DNA of 64,000 nucleotides from Streptomyces fulvoviolaceus (GCF_000718165.1 NZ_JOEY01000050.1:1-64000); one strand, 5' to 3'; numbered from the stretch's first letter, positions 34,515 to 42,883 are shown. Notes: generated by a model from the sequence alone, not told the origin. Made by a program: numbers and translations.

Positions 34515-35272
34515 GGCGATCTGCCGGCGTGGACCGAGACCCGCAGGTCGGCGCGGCTGATCTCGAGAACCTGGCGGTACGGCAGCACGCTCCAGTCCGC
34601 GTCGGGCTGCGGCACACCGCTGGAGGCGACGACGACCCGGTCGCCGTCCGCCCGGTAGCGCAGCCGGAAGAAGTCGGGCCCGCGGCGGCGGCTCACTTCG
34701 GAGTCCGGGTCCTCATCGGAGTAGGCGTACAGGGCCTGCTCGGTCAGCAGCAGACAGTTGAGGCTGGCGAAGGACGCGGCACGGGCCCGGATGTCGGCGG
34801 CCGCGTGCGCGAGCGCGTCGACCGGGTCCTCGTCCCGCAGCAGCGTCAGCACGCGCAGGAAGAAGCGCTCGGAGTCGGTGCTCCCGGCCGCCCCGGCGAG
34901 CAGATCGGCGTCGATGAGGCCGTCGAGTGCGTCGTACGGCGAGAAGTAGCCGTTGTGCGCGAAGGAGAGGGTGCCGGCGGTGAAGGGGTGGGTGTTGCCG
35001 GGGACGACCGGCAGGTCGGGGCTGGCCAGGCGCAGGTGGAGCAGGGCGGCGTCGGTGCGGGTGCCGGTGAGGGCCTCGTCCCATCTCCGGTCGCCGGCGG
35101 CCGAGTTGGTGTCCTTGAGGATCCGCGGGCCCGCACCCTGTCCGGGCCAGGCGGCGATGCCCCAGCCGTCCCGGTGCTCACGGCTCAGATCGGTGAACGG
35201 GGCGGCCAGGTCGTCCAGGGCGGCGGCCAGGGGTATGGGGGCGGGGGTGACGACGCCGAGGAGGCGGCACAT
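34508..35272 (-). CDS. Class II glutamine amidotransferase (YafJ-like)
   Basis: 254 residues of an Ntn-hydrolase. The initiator is followed by Cys2 (MCRLLGVV), the nucleophile for glutamine hydrolysis. Other family features are HRDGWGIAAW, LLHLRLASP and THPFTAGTLSFAHNGYF. There is no synthase domain, so it belongs to the stand-alone GATase_6 group whose acceptor reaction is unknown. It is monocistronic, on the minus strand upstream of the two-component operon with about 70 bp between. The 280 bp between it and the lipoprotein gene contain no complete gene. Confidence 0.87.
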   Translation of the reverse strand: MCRLLGVVTPAPIPLAAALDDLAAPFTDLSREHRDGWGIAAWPGQGAGPRILKDTNSAAGDRRWDEALTGTRTDAALLHLRLASPDLPVVPGNTHPFTAGTLSFAHNGYFSPYDALDGLIDADLLAGAAGSTDSERFFLRVLTLLRDEDPVDALAHAAADIRARAASFASLNCLLLTEQALYAYSDEDPDSEVSRRRGPDFFRLRYRADGDRVVVASSGVPQPDADWSVLPYRQVLEISRADLRVSVHAGRSPV

Positions 35273-35552
35273 GCTTTCTTCCTTCGTCAGGGGAGTTCAC
35301 CGGCAGGTAGCTGGACGGTACGACGCGGTGGCACTCGCCCCACACCTCGGCCTGGTGGAGCAGTTCGAGGCAGCCGAGCCACCCGCCGGCTGACAACGCT
35401 CAGGGCGGGCGCAACCGCCCCGCGAGGAACACTCGTTGATGCGGGACCCAGCAGCCAGGCACTCTGCCGTGTCACGAGACCATCACCATGCCTACGCTTC
35501 CCCTTCGCGCACCGCATGATGATCACTCAGCAACAGCACCCCTGGGGGGATC

Positions 35553-35963
35553 ATGCGGACCCGCACCACCATCGCCGCCGTCGTCGCAGCACTCGCAGTC
35601 ACTCTCGTCGGCTGCAGCAGCGACGACGGCAAGGCCAAGACCGACGCCGCGACGAGCAGCACACCGGCAGCCACGAACACGGCGGATGCCGACGCCGCCG
35701 AGCAAGCTGCCGGCATCCCGCCGGAGCCGGACGCCGCAACGCGCACGGTGCTGCTCGATGTCCTCAAGGCCATCAACCCCGCGCTCGTCGAGGACGGGGA
35801 CAAGGCCATCGACAACGCCCGCAACCAGTGCTCCACCATCAACGGCGGCGGCAACGCCGACGAGAGCGCCAAGGCCCGCTTCTCCACCAGCGCCCACGAG
35901 GTCACGGACGCCGAGGCCCAGGCCATCAACGCCGCGCTCAAGGCGAGCCTCTGCTCGTCCTGA
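35553..35963 (+). CDS. Small lipoprotein of unknown function
   Basis: 136 residues with an export signal and lipobox VTLVGC (Cys near residue 21), followed by a Ser/Thr/Ala/Asp-rich linker. The compact C-terminal domain (about 55-136) holds two cysteines (NQCSTINGG and KASLCSS) that may form a disulphide. It has a GGGGGG ribosome-binding site before ATG 35553. No domain family was recognised. It probably sits on the outer face of the membrane. Neighbours give no functional clue. Confidence 0.8.
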   Translation: MRTRTTIAAVVAALAVTLVGCSSDDGKAKTDAATSSTPAATNTADADAAEQAAGIPPEPDAATRTVLLDVLKAINPALVEDGDKAIDNARNQCSTINGGGNADESAKARFSTSAHEVTDAEAQAINAALKASLCSS

Positions 35964-36134
35964 CGACGCGCACACCGGCCCGGCTGCGTCGACACGCGGC
36001 CGGGCCTCGTCATGCCAGGCGGTGGATGCGACCACCGACCAGTCCGAACTCACCACTCGGACATCGACGCCGAGCGCGCCGCTGTCGCGTTCTCCGCTCC
36101 GTCGCAGACGGTGCCGCACCGTCCGCTCATGCGT

Positions 36135-36155
36135 CGCTCACGCATCGCTCACGCA
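36135..36155. repeat. att-flank-like repeat CGCTCACGCATCGCTCACGC
   Basis: This 21-bp sequence recurs exactly at 41894-41914 and in shortened forms at about 41634 and 48644, the latter two in the flanks of the tRNA-Lys repeats. The following GGGCCG-TGAACAGC also matches the 41.9-kb copy. It may mark an old element boundary. Confidence 0.6.
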
Positions 36156-36178
36156 GATGGGCCGGTTGAACAGCTCGT

Positions 36179-36502
36179 TCAACGCCGCCAAGTGAGGAGC
36201 ACCCGATCGGAGCCGGTGTCCGCGAGGAGCCGTGCGGTCTGCGGGGACGGGTGGTGCAGCCGCAGGGACGCACGGGCCTCGGCGGCGTGCCTCGACGTGT
36301 CGAGGAAGACGCGCAGGCCGCTGCTGTCGCAGCGGCCGACGGTGGTCAGGTCGACGTCGATGGTGGTGATGCCGTCATCCAGGCACCGCTCCAGGACGGT
36401 CCGCACCTGGGGCGCGGTGACCGGGTCGATCTCGCCGGCCAGGGTGATCAGTGCTCGCGTGCCCCGGTCGTGCCGGTAGATGTTCAGCTGCGGAAGAGTC
36501 AT
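36179..36502 (-). CDS. STAS-domain anti-sigma factor antagonist
   Basis: 107 residues of a single STAS domain: TLAGEIDPVTAPQVRTVLERCL, then DVDLTTVGRCDSSGLRVFLDTS, where the DSSG motif holds the phosphorylatable Ser. Such proteins sequester RsbW-like kinases when unphosphorylated and free a stress sigma factor. ATG 36502 has GAGG upstream; an ATG five codons earlier is less well placed. Downstream (minus strand) are only the att-flank-like repeat and the lipoprotein gene. It may respond to one of the SpoIIE phosphatases in the window, but this is inference. Confidence 0.85.
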   Translation of the reverse strand: MTLPQLNIYRHDRGTRALITLAGEIDPVTAPQVRTVLERCLDDGITTIDVDLTTVGRCDSSGLRVFLDTSRHAAEARASLRLHHPSPQTARLLADTGSDRVLLTWRR

Positions 36503-36571
36503 GACGCCTCGGTTCATGGGCCCCAGGCCGCTCCCCGAACAGTCGATGGCCCGGTGATGGAAACCCGCTGG

Positions 36572-36847
36572 TCACCTGTGGTGAGTGGGACGGCTGCTGC
36601 GGCGGCGCGGCGGGAAGCGGCCGCGGCCCCCGTCGCGGTGGTCCCGTCGTTCGCCGGCGGTCGGCGGCTCGGATCGGTCCGGTCCCACCGGGGGCTGCGG
36701 CGTGCCGCGTCCGCGGCGGCCGGGCAGGGCGGCGCTGTACCGGTGCGCGGCGATTCTGTCGGCGTGCTGGATGTTGAGCCGGTGGATCACGTAGGCCGCC
36801 GCGGCGATGAGGACGATGAAGGCGGCGGCTGTCAGGAAGGCGTTCAT
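36572..36847 (-). CDS. Small single-span membrane protein
   Basis: 91 residues. Positions about 4-21 form one hydrophobic helix (LTAAAFIVLIAAAAYVI), followed by a strongly basic, Pro/Gly/Arg-rich tail that should face the cytosol. It starts 10 bp after the upstream DUF5994 gene on the same strand, with GAGGCGG before ATG, so the two are likely cotranscribed. No family was recognised. Its length and context argue for a real gene, although the tail could be partly out of frame. Confidence 0.6.
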   Translation of the reverse strand: MNAFLTAAAFIVLIAAAAYVIHRLNIQHADRIAAHRYSAALPGRRGRGTPQPPVGPDRSEPPTAGERRDHRDGGRGRFPPRRRSSRPTHHR

Positions 36848-36857
36848 GGTGGCCGCC

Positions 36858-37460
36858 TCACTTACCGACCGTCAGCCGACTGAGCCGACTGGGCGGACCG
36901 GGCTGTTCCGGGACGGCCGCGGACACCGCGGAGGCGCCGGCCTCGTACTCCCATGCCTCGTCCGGGTCCAGCGACTCCTCGCTCACGGAGACGCCGTGCC
37001 GGGCCTCGTCCACGGCGATGAGCGCGCTCGCGGTCAGCGGCGGGCCGTCGGGGTCGGACGCGGCAGCCATCAGCCGGGCCGCCGACTCCGCCCCGGTCCC
37101 CGGCGGGATGACCAGCAGGTCCGAGCGTCCGGTGCCGTAGGAGAGCAGCAGCAGCTTGTGCGGGTCCAGCTCCGTGGTGAACCAACCGACCTTCACCACA
37201 TGGCCGTTGACGTAGATCCTGTGCGGGATGACCGGCCAGTAGCGGGGGTTGACGGCGATCCGGGTGATCCGTCCCCACAGCGGGTCCAGTACGGCGGCCA
37301 GCGCGGGGAGTTCGTGGGTCAGGTCACGTGAGCGGGGCCACCAGGCGCCGTCCGGTTCGACACGGCCCGGAGAAGGGTTCACGGGTTTGAGGGCGAGGCG
37401 CGCGGTCGGGGCGCCGAGGGGTACAGCCCGTAGCCGGAGATGGTCGGTGGTCGCGGACAT
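36858..37460 (-). CDS. DUF5994 family protein
   Basis: 200 residues. The core (about 18-130) matches the other DUF5994 gene here: ARLALKPVNPS, GAWWPRSRDLTHELPALAAVL, RYWPVIPHRIYVNGHVVKVGWF and DLLVIPPGT. The function of the family is unknown; actinobacterial members often sit beside STAS, GAF-ANTAR and stress genes, as here. The last 60 residues are a variable acidic tail. It starts with ATG and is divergent from the second DUF5994 gene. Confidence 0.8.
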   Translation of the reverse strand: MSATTDHLRLRAVPLGAPTARLALKPVNPSPGRVEPDGAWWPRSRDLTHELPALAAVLDPLWGRITRIAVNPRYWPVIPHRIYVNGHVVKVGWFTTELDPHKLLLLSYGTGRSDLLVIPPGTGAESAARLMAAASDPDGPPLTASALIAVDEARHGVSVSEESLDPDEAWEYEAGASAVSAAVPEQPGPPSRLSRLTVGK

Positions 37461-37909
37461 CGCGCGAACCCGTCTCCGGACCTCTGCGCGTGGGCAGTTG
37501 TCCGGCGTCGTTGCTCACCAGGAACGTCACCGGCAACGGGGCCGGTGCGCGAAGTGCTCCCGATGCCTTCACGCTACTCCCCGAAGCGGCCGAGCGGACC
37601 GCTCCGGGAGGTCGCCTCACCTCCGGCGGCCGTCCTGACCCGAGGGGCCTCCGTCGGCGCCCGCGGGACAGCCGCGCTGCTCGGAGGGGCACGCCGACGA
37701 TACGTGCGTCGGCGTGCCCCTCCGAGGGTGTTTCCCTGGGCTTGCGTGACGACCTCGTTCGTTCCGCTCGGGCACGGATCCGCGGACCGGATCTTTCACC
37801 CCGCTCCGGCGTGACCCGCGGTCCCCGCCTGTGACCAGCGAGCTTTCCGGCCGCGGAGTACCGTGAAACGAGGAAGTCACTCCATATCTCTCGCAGACAG
37901 GCGAGTGCC
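37461..37909. other. Divergent gap between two DUF5994 genes, with strong hairpin
   Basis: These 449 bp hold no recognisable gene. The notable feature is an 18-bp perfect inverted repeat at 37681-37725. Sequence on either side is GC-rich without codon bias, so a gene may have been lost here. The right 180 bp should contain the promoter of the plus-strand DUF5994 gene. Confidence 0.5.
37681..37725. terminator. 18-bp perfect hairpin
   Basis: TCGGAGGGGCACGCCGAC (37681-37698) pairs perfectly with the segment 37708-37725 around a 9-nt loop (GATACGTGC). A terminator this strong between divergent genes is out of place unless a gene once ended here. Confidence 0.65.
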
Positions 37910-38395
37910 ATGTCCGACTCCGGCTCCCCGCGGGTGACCCGGCTCCTGCCGGACTCCGTCCACCGGGCCGTGAAACCCGGGACGGCCGTCGTACGGCTGG
38001 AGACGACGCACGACCGCCGGGGCGTTCTCGACGGGGCGTGGTGGCCGCGCTCCCGTGACATCTCCGCCGAGCTTCCCGCCCTGATCACCGCGCTCACCGA
38101 GCACCTGGGGCCGATCACGCGGGTCGGCCTGGACGCCGAAGCCTGGGACGCGCTGCCGACGCGGCTGGTCGTCGAGGACCGGGTCGTCCGCATCGACTCC
38201 TTTCCGGTCGGCGACGACACCGTCCTGATCACCCGGGGCGACCAGGACCATTTCTCCCTCCTCGTGGTCCCGCCGCAGACGGCGCCGGACGCGGCACGCG
38301 CCGCGATGGCCGAAGCGGTACGTGCCGACAACCTCACGCAGGCCGAACAGATCCTCATCGACACCGGCACCGGCTGGGCGGCGCCGGAGACGTGA
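37910..38395 (+). CDS. DUF5994 family protein
   Basis: 161 residues carrying the DUF5994 core: HRAVKPGTAVVRLETT, GAWWPRSRDISAELPALITAL and SLLVVPPQTAPDAAR. It is a diverged paralogue of the gene at 36858, transcribed in the opposite direction. No catalytic motif or membrane segment is evident, so it is probably a cytosolic stress-related protein. The ATG follows a weak GCGAG ribosome-binding site. Its stop lies inside the tail of the convergent GAF reading frame as it reads now, but 7 bp clear of that gene's likely original stop. Confidence 0.78.
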   Translation: MSDSGSPRVTRLLPDSVHRAVKPGTAVVRLETTHDRRGVLDGAWWPRSRDISAELPALITALTEHLGPITRVGLDAEAWDALPTRLVVEDRVVRIDSFPVGDDTVLITRGDQDHFSLLVVPPQTAPDAARAAMAEAVRADNLTQAEQILIDTGTGWAAPET

Positions 38396-38990
38396 CGGCG
38401 GTCAGCCGCGCGGGTCCTCGCTCCGAGCCGGTGCCGGTGCCGGGATGGCCGCGGTGTCGAAGCCGCCCTCGGCCCCGACGCCAGCTCCAGGGACATGCCG
38501 AACCCGGGAACCCGCGCGTGCCCCCGTCCAGGAAACCGCTGGTCGGCACGGACGTCAGGGCGGTGGCGTCCGTGTACTGCTGCGCGCTCAGCCGCCGGTC
38601 GCTCTCACTCAGCATGGTCAGTGTCCCGACCCGGATGGCTCCGATGACCAGCGGGAAGCAGCACACACCGTGCACGCCCAGCTCCCGCGCGGCCGGCAGC
38701 AGCGCGGGCCACCGCCCGGCACGCACCCGACCCAGGTCCGGCTCCACGACGGGCGAACCGCTGCGGACCGCGTCCGGCCCCGGGCCCTCGCCCAGCGTGA
38801 ACTGAAGCTCCTCGAACCGTGCGCTCAGCTCGGAATGGCACCAGACCGGCTCAGCCGTCGGGTCCGGGCCGGCCGGCAGCGACAGCACGACGCCCTCGGC
38901 GCGCAGCGCCTGTGCACACGCCCGAGCCGGGTCGCCCACCTCCCCCGGGCGCAGCGACCGCAGGACCTCGGCCATGCCGTCGCTGATCAC
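38355..38990 (-). CDS. GAF-domain protein with probable 3' frameshift
   Basis: The first 155 residues form a GAF sensor domain (CAQALRAEGVVLSL, ELQFTLGEGPGPDAVRSGSP, GVCCFPLVIGAIRVGTLTML). The remaining 55 residues are Arg/Gly-rich and unlike any GAF protein. A shifted frame over the same DNA reads GGFDTAAIPAPAPARSEDPR and stops at 38402, just clear of the DUF5994 stop at 38395. This points to a small indel. The family usually carries an RNA-binding ANTAR domain, which is absent. It starts at GTG 38990, or ATG five codons later. Confidence 0.65.
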   Translation of the reverse strand: MISDGMAEVLRSLRPGEVGDPARACAQALRAEGVVLSLPAGPDPTAEPVWCHSELSARFEELQFTLGEGPGPDAVRSGSPVVEPDLGRVRAGRWPALLPAARELGVHGVCCFPLVIGAIRVGTLTMLSESDRRLSAQQYTDATALTSVPTSGFLDGGTRGFPGSACPWSWRRGRGRLRHRGHPGTGTGSERGPARLTAVTSPAPPSRCRCR

Positions 38991-39048
38991 CGGTCCCCGT
39001 CCCGCGCCGACCGCGGCACTTCAGGGGCCGCAAGGCTTCCGCCGTACG

Positions 39049-39417
39049 TTAAGCGGGCCGGTCCGCCACCGCGCGGTCTGCGGGTACGTCCTGCCAGGCG
39101 TCCTGGACATTGGCGTACCGCGGGAAACGCTCCAGCAGACCCACGGCCCGGAACACCAGATCCAGTCCCCGCCGGGTGCGGACGACGCGCACCCATCCGC
39201 CCCGCCCGCGGCAGTCGCACCACGCCGCGCACAAGGGGTCCAGGACGCTGCCGTCCATGAACGTGACACCGCGCAGATCCACTATGAGGAGCAGCCGCCC
39301 GCTGCCGTGCCGGGCGTCCTCCAGATCACGGGCGAAGGCCGGTACGGTCGTCAGGTCCAACTCGCCGCCGGCCGTGACCACACGCAACTCGTCGAACAGG
39401 TCGGAATATGGGCCCAT
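39049..39417 (-). CDS. STAS-domain protein, anti-sigma antagonist-like
   Basis: About 122 residues of STAS fold: ELRVVTAGGELDLTTVPAFARDLEDA, then LLLIVDLRGVTFMDGSVLDPL. The usual phosphoacceptor motif D-S-S-G is replaced by DGSV, leaving one Ser. The C-terminus (VRVVRTRRGLDLVFRAVGLLERFPRYANV) is typical. GAGGAGACGGGG precedes ATG 39417; the longer frame from 39576 lacks support. It probably partners an anti-sigma kinase encoded elsewhere. It follows the GAF gene's 5' end on the same strand. Confidence 0.8.
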   Translation of the reverse strand: MGPYSDLFDELRVVTAGGELDLTTVPAFARDLEDARHGSGRLLLIVDLRGVTFMDGSVLDPLCAAWCDCRGRGGWVRVVRTRRGLDLVFRAVGLLERFPRYANVQDAWQDVPADRAVADRPA

Positions 39418-39670
39418 GCGCCCCGTCTCCTCTGTCACTGGGATGGCTTTCGCCTTGCGCAGGGCCTCTGTTGCGCGGAACTGGACAGTACGGAGAGGGC
39501 CGGGGTCCTGGGCGGGCCGTATGACGACCCTACTGTCGCGGGGGACCGGCCGGTCGCCCTTTCTCCAGGTGTCCACGAGGGTGGTCGAAAGTGTCGTCCC
39601 TGGTCGGTTCCTGACGGGATCGAGGACGAAGGTGCAGGAGTCGTCGCCCGGGAGCGGGATCTCAGGACTG

Positions 39671-39841
39671 TTATCGGATGGGGCGACGACGGGCGCGATG
39701 GGACCAGCGCGCGGCGGTGAGGGCCAGCGCGGCCACGAGGACCACGATGCCGATGATCAGCAGGTAGCTCAGCCCATCCGCTGCGACCCCGATGATTCCC
39801 AGCACGACAGCGACCAGAACGAGAAACAGCAAGAGAGCCAT
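39671..39841 (-). CDS. Small two-helix hydrophobic membrane peptide
   Basis: A 56-residue frame reads MALLLFLVLVAVVLGIIGVA, then a DGLSYLL turn, a second hydrophobic stretch (IIGIVVLVAALALTAA) and a basic tail RWSHRARRRPIR. Two transmembrane helices with both ends cytosolic are predicted. GAGGGAG lies upstream of ATG 39841. It sits between the STAS gene and the PRC-barrel gene on the same strand, in a region full of small stress-type proteins. No family name was recognised. Confidence 0.65.
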   Translation of the reverse strand: MALLLFLVLVAVVLGIIGVAADGLSYLLIIGIVVLVAALALTAARWSHRARRRPIR

Positions 39842-39887
39842 GACGCGAACATCTCCCTCGGGCCCTGGGTGGCTGAGCGCCGGACGG

Positions 39888-40244
39888 TCAGCGGCGCGCG
39901 AGTTGCCGCTCGCCGTCGGCGCCCGTCCGGTAGGGCATGTCGTAGTGCTGGAAGATCGCTTCCTCCGACTCGGCGGGCAGAACGTCGTCCACGCCGACCG
40001 AGGGCGCCTTCTTCACCAGTGCCTTGGCGTAGGAGACCTTGACGTAGCCGGGCCCGAGGGTCACCTCGTCGAGGGGCACGAAGGCCAGGTGGTGCCGGGT
40101 GGGGAGCCCGGTGCGGACCGTGGCCATGGCCGGTTCGTCGGTGGTGGTGTCGACGTAGACCGCTTCGAGTACGCCGATCTTGTGACCCTTCGGGTCGACG
40201 ACGCTGCAGTTGCGCCACTCGCGGATATCGGCTGCATGGATCAT
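39888..40244 (-). CDS. PRC-barrel domain protein
   Basis: 118 residues. The N-terminal 85 form a PRC-barrel (ADIREWRNCSVVDPKGHKIGVLEAVYVD, HHLAFVPLDEVTLGPGYVKVSYAKA), a small beta-barrel used in photosynthetic reaction centre H-subunits, RimM and many stress proteins. The tail (FQHYDMPYRTGADGERQLARR) is usual for actinobacterial stand-alone versions. GGGAGG precedes ATG 40244. It probably binds proteins or RNA at the membrane. The membrane peptide gene at 39671 lies just downstream and could be cotranscribed. Confidence 0.85.
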   Translation of the reverse strand: MIHAADIREWRNCSVVDPKGHKIGVLEAVYVDTTTDEPAMATVRTGLPTRHHLAFVPLDEVTLGPGYVKVSYAKALVKKAPSVGVDDVLPAESEEAIFQHYDMPYRTGADGERQLARR

Positions 40245-40509
40245 GGCCTGCCTCCCGAGCCGTTGATCCGGGCCGCTACGAGCCGCCCCCAGCGGGCAGT
40301 CGCCGCCCACTGAGCCCGGTAGCCCCTTGTTCTTCCAGGTTAATCCGGGAATCTCCGCGTCGCGCCCTCGCGTGGCGTCGGGTTGGTGCCCGGCCGGGCA
40401 GGACGCGCTGACGTCGCACGGTATCCGCGCCCCTTGGGCAGGACTACGTTGTGGAGCGAGGCCCCAGTCCCCGGTATCGATGCTGTGTCCAGCTCCCGGG
40501 AGGCCCGCT

Positions 40510-40788
40510 GTGCTCGTCCTGCTCCTCATCCTCATCGTGGTCCTGTTCGGCTTCGGTTTCCTCGATCCCCTCTGGTGGGTGGCCGCGGCGTTGCTGGTCT
40601 ACGGCGTCACCCGCCACGGCCGCGATCGTGGCGGAGGCCGGAGCCGTAGGGGCGGTTCCGATCTCGGGGACTACCGGGCCTACCAGGAGCGCCGGAGTCG
40701 TCGGGAACGCTGGGACCGCCGCTACAACCGTCAGCACCGGGCACGCCGGCGGCGCGAGGACCGTCGGGACCACGAACACCACAGGTGA
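40510..40788 (+). CDS. Small membrane protein with highly basic tail
   Basis: 92 residues from GTG 40510, directly after a GGGAGG ribosome-binding site. Residues about 1-33 contain one or two hydrophobic helices (VLVLLLILIVVLFGFGFLDP, LWWVAAALLVYGV). The rest is an Arg/Asp/Tyr-rich charged tail (RRERWDRRYNRQHRARRRRE). It is likely an integral membrane protein of the hydrophobic, stress-associated sort. It is divergent from the PRC-barrel gene. No function can be assigned. The 282 bp that follow contain only a CATGCCGCT/AGCGGCATG hairpin (40853-40884). Confidence 0.65.
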   Translation: MLVLLLILIVVLFGFGFLDPLWWVAAALLVYGVTRHGRDRGGGRSRRGGSDLGDYRAYQERRSRRERWDRRYNRQHRARRRREDRRDHEHHR

Positions 40789-41070
40789 CCCGTGCGGTGG
40801 CCCGGCAGACACGGGCCCCGGGACGGCTCCGGCCAGGCCGGACCTGAGAGGGCATGCCGCTTGCGAAGCGGATGCAGCGGCATGGAGCCCGGCCGGGTGA
40901 CAGACGAAGAGTCCGTACCCCGCAGCCATCTGCGTTCGGCAGCAGCATGCCGCCGGACCCCAGGGTGCGGACGGTGCAAAAGCGCGGTGGGCACGCATGT
41001 CCGAGGCGTTGCGCGGTACTCAGAGGGGTGAAGCACGGCACTCCGCGCACCGCCCGAGGAGGTGGCTCGC

Positions 41071-41544
41071 ATGACGGAGCCGAACAGTTCAACTCTGCAG
41101 AAGCCCGGTCCGGATGAGCCCCGCACTCGCCTGGGCACGATGCTGCCGACGGCGTCGGAGCCCCGCGGCAAAACGACCGTCGCGGACGGGGTGGTGGAGA
41201 AGATCGCCGGGATCGCCGCACGGGAGGTCCCCGGCATCAACGCGCTGGGCGGTGGATTCACCCGCACCGTGGGAGCCATGCGCGACCGGGTACCAGGTGG
41301 CCACCCGAGCGTCGGGCGCGGCGTCAAGGTCGAGGTCGGCGAGAAGCAGACCGCCATCGACCTCCAGGTCGTCGTGGAATACGGGATGAGCATCAGCGAC
41401 GTCGCCGTGGACGTCCGCGAGAACGTGATCGCGGCGGTGGAACGGATGACGGGCCTGGAGGTCGTCGAGGTGAACATCGCGGTCAACGACGTCCACTTGC
41501 CGGACGAGGACACACCGGAGACCGGCGAGGGGCGCGTGCAGTAG
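41071..41544 (+). CDS. Asp23/Gls24 family envelope stress protein
   Basis: 157 residues. The Asp23 domain spans about 30-145 (GKTTVADGVVEKIAGIAAREVPGINALGGG, VEVGEKQTAIDLQVVVEYG, VAVDVRENVIAAVERMTGLEVVEVNIAVNDVHL). In Firmicutes, Asp23 is a membrane-associated alkaline-shock protein; in Streptomyces, multiple paralogues accompany stress-sigma genes. GAGGAGG precedes ATG 41071. It is the last gene before the tRNA-Lys fragment. Confidence 0.9.
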   Translation: MTEPNSSTLQKPGPDEPRTRLGTMLPTASEPRGKTTVADGVVEKIAGIAAREVPGINALGGGFTRTVGAMRDRVPGGHPSVGRGVKVEVGEKQTAIDLQVVVEYGMSISDVAVDVRENVIAAVERMTGLEVVEVNIAVNDVHLPDEDTPETGEGRVQ

Positions 41545-41635
41545 GGCGATGTCTCGGAACCTCGGGAAGGCGCCCGACAGGCTCAACGGCGACTGGTTGT
41601 TGAGCTTCCGGCTGCAGATGCTTCGGCTCACGCAT

Positions 41636-41779
41636 CTCACGCACGGCTCCCAAAACGAAGCAGCGCCCGAGCCGGCCGAAGCCGATCCGGACGCTGCGTA
41701 GCAGGTCAAAGGGGTATCCCCCGCCCGCGAACCGTAGGCCCTGTGGGACTCGAACCCACAACCAATGGATTAAAAGTCC
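41636..41779. repeat. Left long direct repeat of the tRNA-Lys island
   Basis: 144 bp resembling 48646-48790. The first 95 bp are similar but diverged (shared blocks such as CAGCGCCCGAGCC and CGGACGCTGC), and the last 49 bp (41731-41779) are identical. The identical part is the 3' half of tRNA-Lys. This is the expected structure of an attachment-site pair. Confidence 0.85.
41735..41779 (-). pseudogene. 3' fragment of tRNA-Lys (TTT)
   Basis: On the minus strand it runs from the anticodon loop GGACTTTTAATCC through the T arm GTGGGTTCGAGTCCCAC to the acceptor strand AGGGCCTA. It is identical to the intact gene at 48746. The 5' half (acceptor, D arm) is missing; sequence beyond 41779 is unrelated. 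It is the typical scar of tyrosine-recombinase integration at a tRNA 3' end. Confidence 0.9.
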
Positions 41780-42111
41780 TGGCTGGATCTTGCTGGGTGG
41801 TTCCGGATGCTTCTTCGGTGTCCGGAACCACCTGGTCAGGGCAGGTGCTGCTCCGCGCTCGGTCCACGCCGTGACGGTCTCTGCCACACCATCCGCTCAC
41901 GCATCGCTCACGCACGGCGGGCCGCTGAACAGCCCTTTCACCGACCACGAGCACGTCCAAGGGGGCCGTCATGGATCCACGGTAGTGCTCGGCCGTCTCC
42001 ATGCTTCCCGGCCGCCGTACGGGCGATCATCGAGATGGAGGGCAACCTCGCCTGCTGGGCAGATACGGATTCCACCGCCGGCGCGGGCGGTGAGTGAGAA
42101 GGGGCGTCGGC
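41780..42111. other. Island left end: hairpin and att-flank repeat, no gene
   Basis: Seventeen bp past the att core is a 12-bp perfect inverted repeat, GGTGGTTCCGGA (41796-41807) with TCCGGAACCACC (41821-41832). A second copy of the CGCTCACGCATCGCTCACGC motif starts at 41894. The remaining sequence up to the methyltransferase start has no coding character. No integrase reading frame is present. Confidence 0.6.
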
Positions 42112-42777
42112 ATGTCGGAGCACGAACAGGAGCTGGCCGCAGCCCAGCGAGAGCAATGGCAGCAGACCTACGGCGAGCACCCCGGCATGTACGGCGAAGA
42201 GCCGTCCGAACCGGCCGTCCACGCCGCCGAGGTGTTCCGAGCCGGCAGCGCCCGTGAAGTTCTGGAGCTGGGTGCCGGGCACGGCCGCGATGCCCTGTTC
42301 TTCGCCCGCGAGGGCTTCACCGTGCTGGCCACTGACTTCAGCCCGGTCGGCCTGGAACAGCTGCGCGAGACCGCCCACGCTCAAGGCGTCGCCGAACGGG
42401 TCACCACTCAGGTGCAGGACGTCCGTCGGCCGCTCCCGCTCCCGGATGCCTCGGCGGACGCCGTCTTCGCTCACATGCTGCTGTGCATGGCGCTCTCCAC
42501 CCCGGAGATCCACGCCCTGGTCGCCGAGGTCCGCCGGGTGCTGCGACCGGGCGGCGCTTTCGTCTACACGGTCCGGCACACCGGCGATGCGCACTATCGG
42601 GCCGGTTCTGGGCACGGCGACGACATCTGGGAGCACGGCGGCTTCGCCGTCCATTTCTTCCCCCGCGACCTGGTCGACCACCTCGCAGAGGGCTGGATCC
42701 TTCAGGAGGTCCACACCTTCGAGGAGGGCGGTCTGCCGCGGCGGCTGTGGCGGGTCACCCAGACCGTGCCGCGATGA
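42112..42777 (+). CDS. Class I SAM-dependent methyltransferase
   Basis: 221 residues of Rossmann-type methyltransferase: motif [17 protein letters not shown], an acidic residue after the second strand (VLATDFSP), motif IV region [14 protein letters not shown], and the post-motif [17 protein letters not shown]. The substrate is unknown; the layout is that of methyltransferase domain 11/25 small-molecule enzymes. ATG 42112 has GAAGGGG upstream. It is the first gene of the tRNA-Lys island, followed 106 bp later by the PhnA-like gene. Confidence 0.85.
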   Translation: MSEHEQELAAAQREQWQQTYGEHPGMYGEEPSEPAVHAAEVFRAGSAREVLELGAGHGRDALFFAREGFTVLATDFSPVGLEQLRETAHAQGVAERVTTQVQDVRRPLPLPDASADAVFAHMLLCMALSTPEIHALVAEVRRVLRPGGAFVYTVRHTGDAHYRAGSGHGDDIWEHGGFAVHFFPRDLVDHLAEGWILQEVHTFEEGGLPRRLWRVTQTVPR

Positions 42778-42883
42778 CCAGGCACGGTGGGAAACCGGAT
42801 CACTGTTCACGGAGGTCCGAGGCCCCCATCGACGGTCCTTCTCGCCCCGTCGGGAGCAGACTGAGGCCGGATACCCTGACGGC

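Noticed and set aside
35310..35393. Possible gene remnant reading RYDAVALAPHLGLVEQFEAA with a stop at 35391
   Set aside because: It is only about 25 codons with protein-like sequence and no recognisable family. Too short to separate from chance in high-GC DNA.
41790..42257. Plus-strand frames around 41.8-42.2 kb as an integrase C-terminus
   Set aside because: No tyrosine-recombinase R-H-R-Y motifs were visible in any frame, and the frame runs into the methyltransferase gene out of phase.
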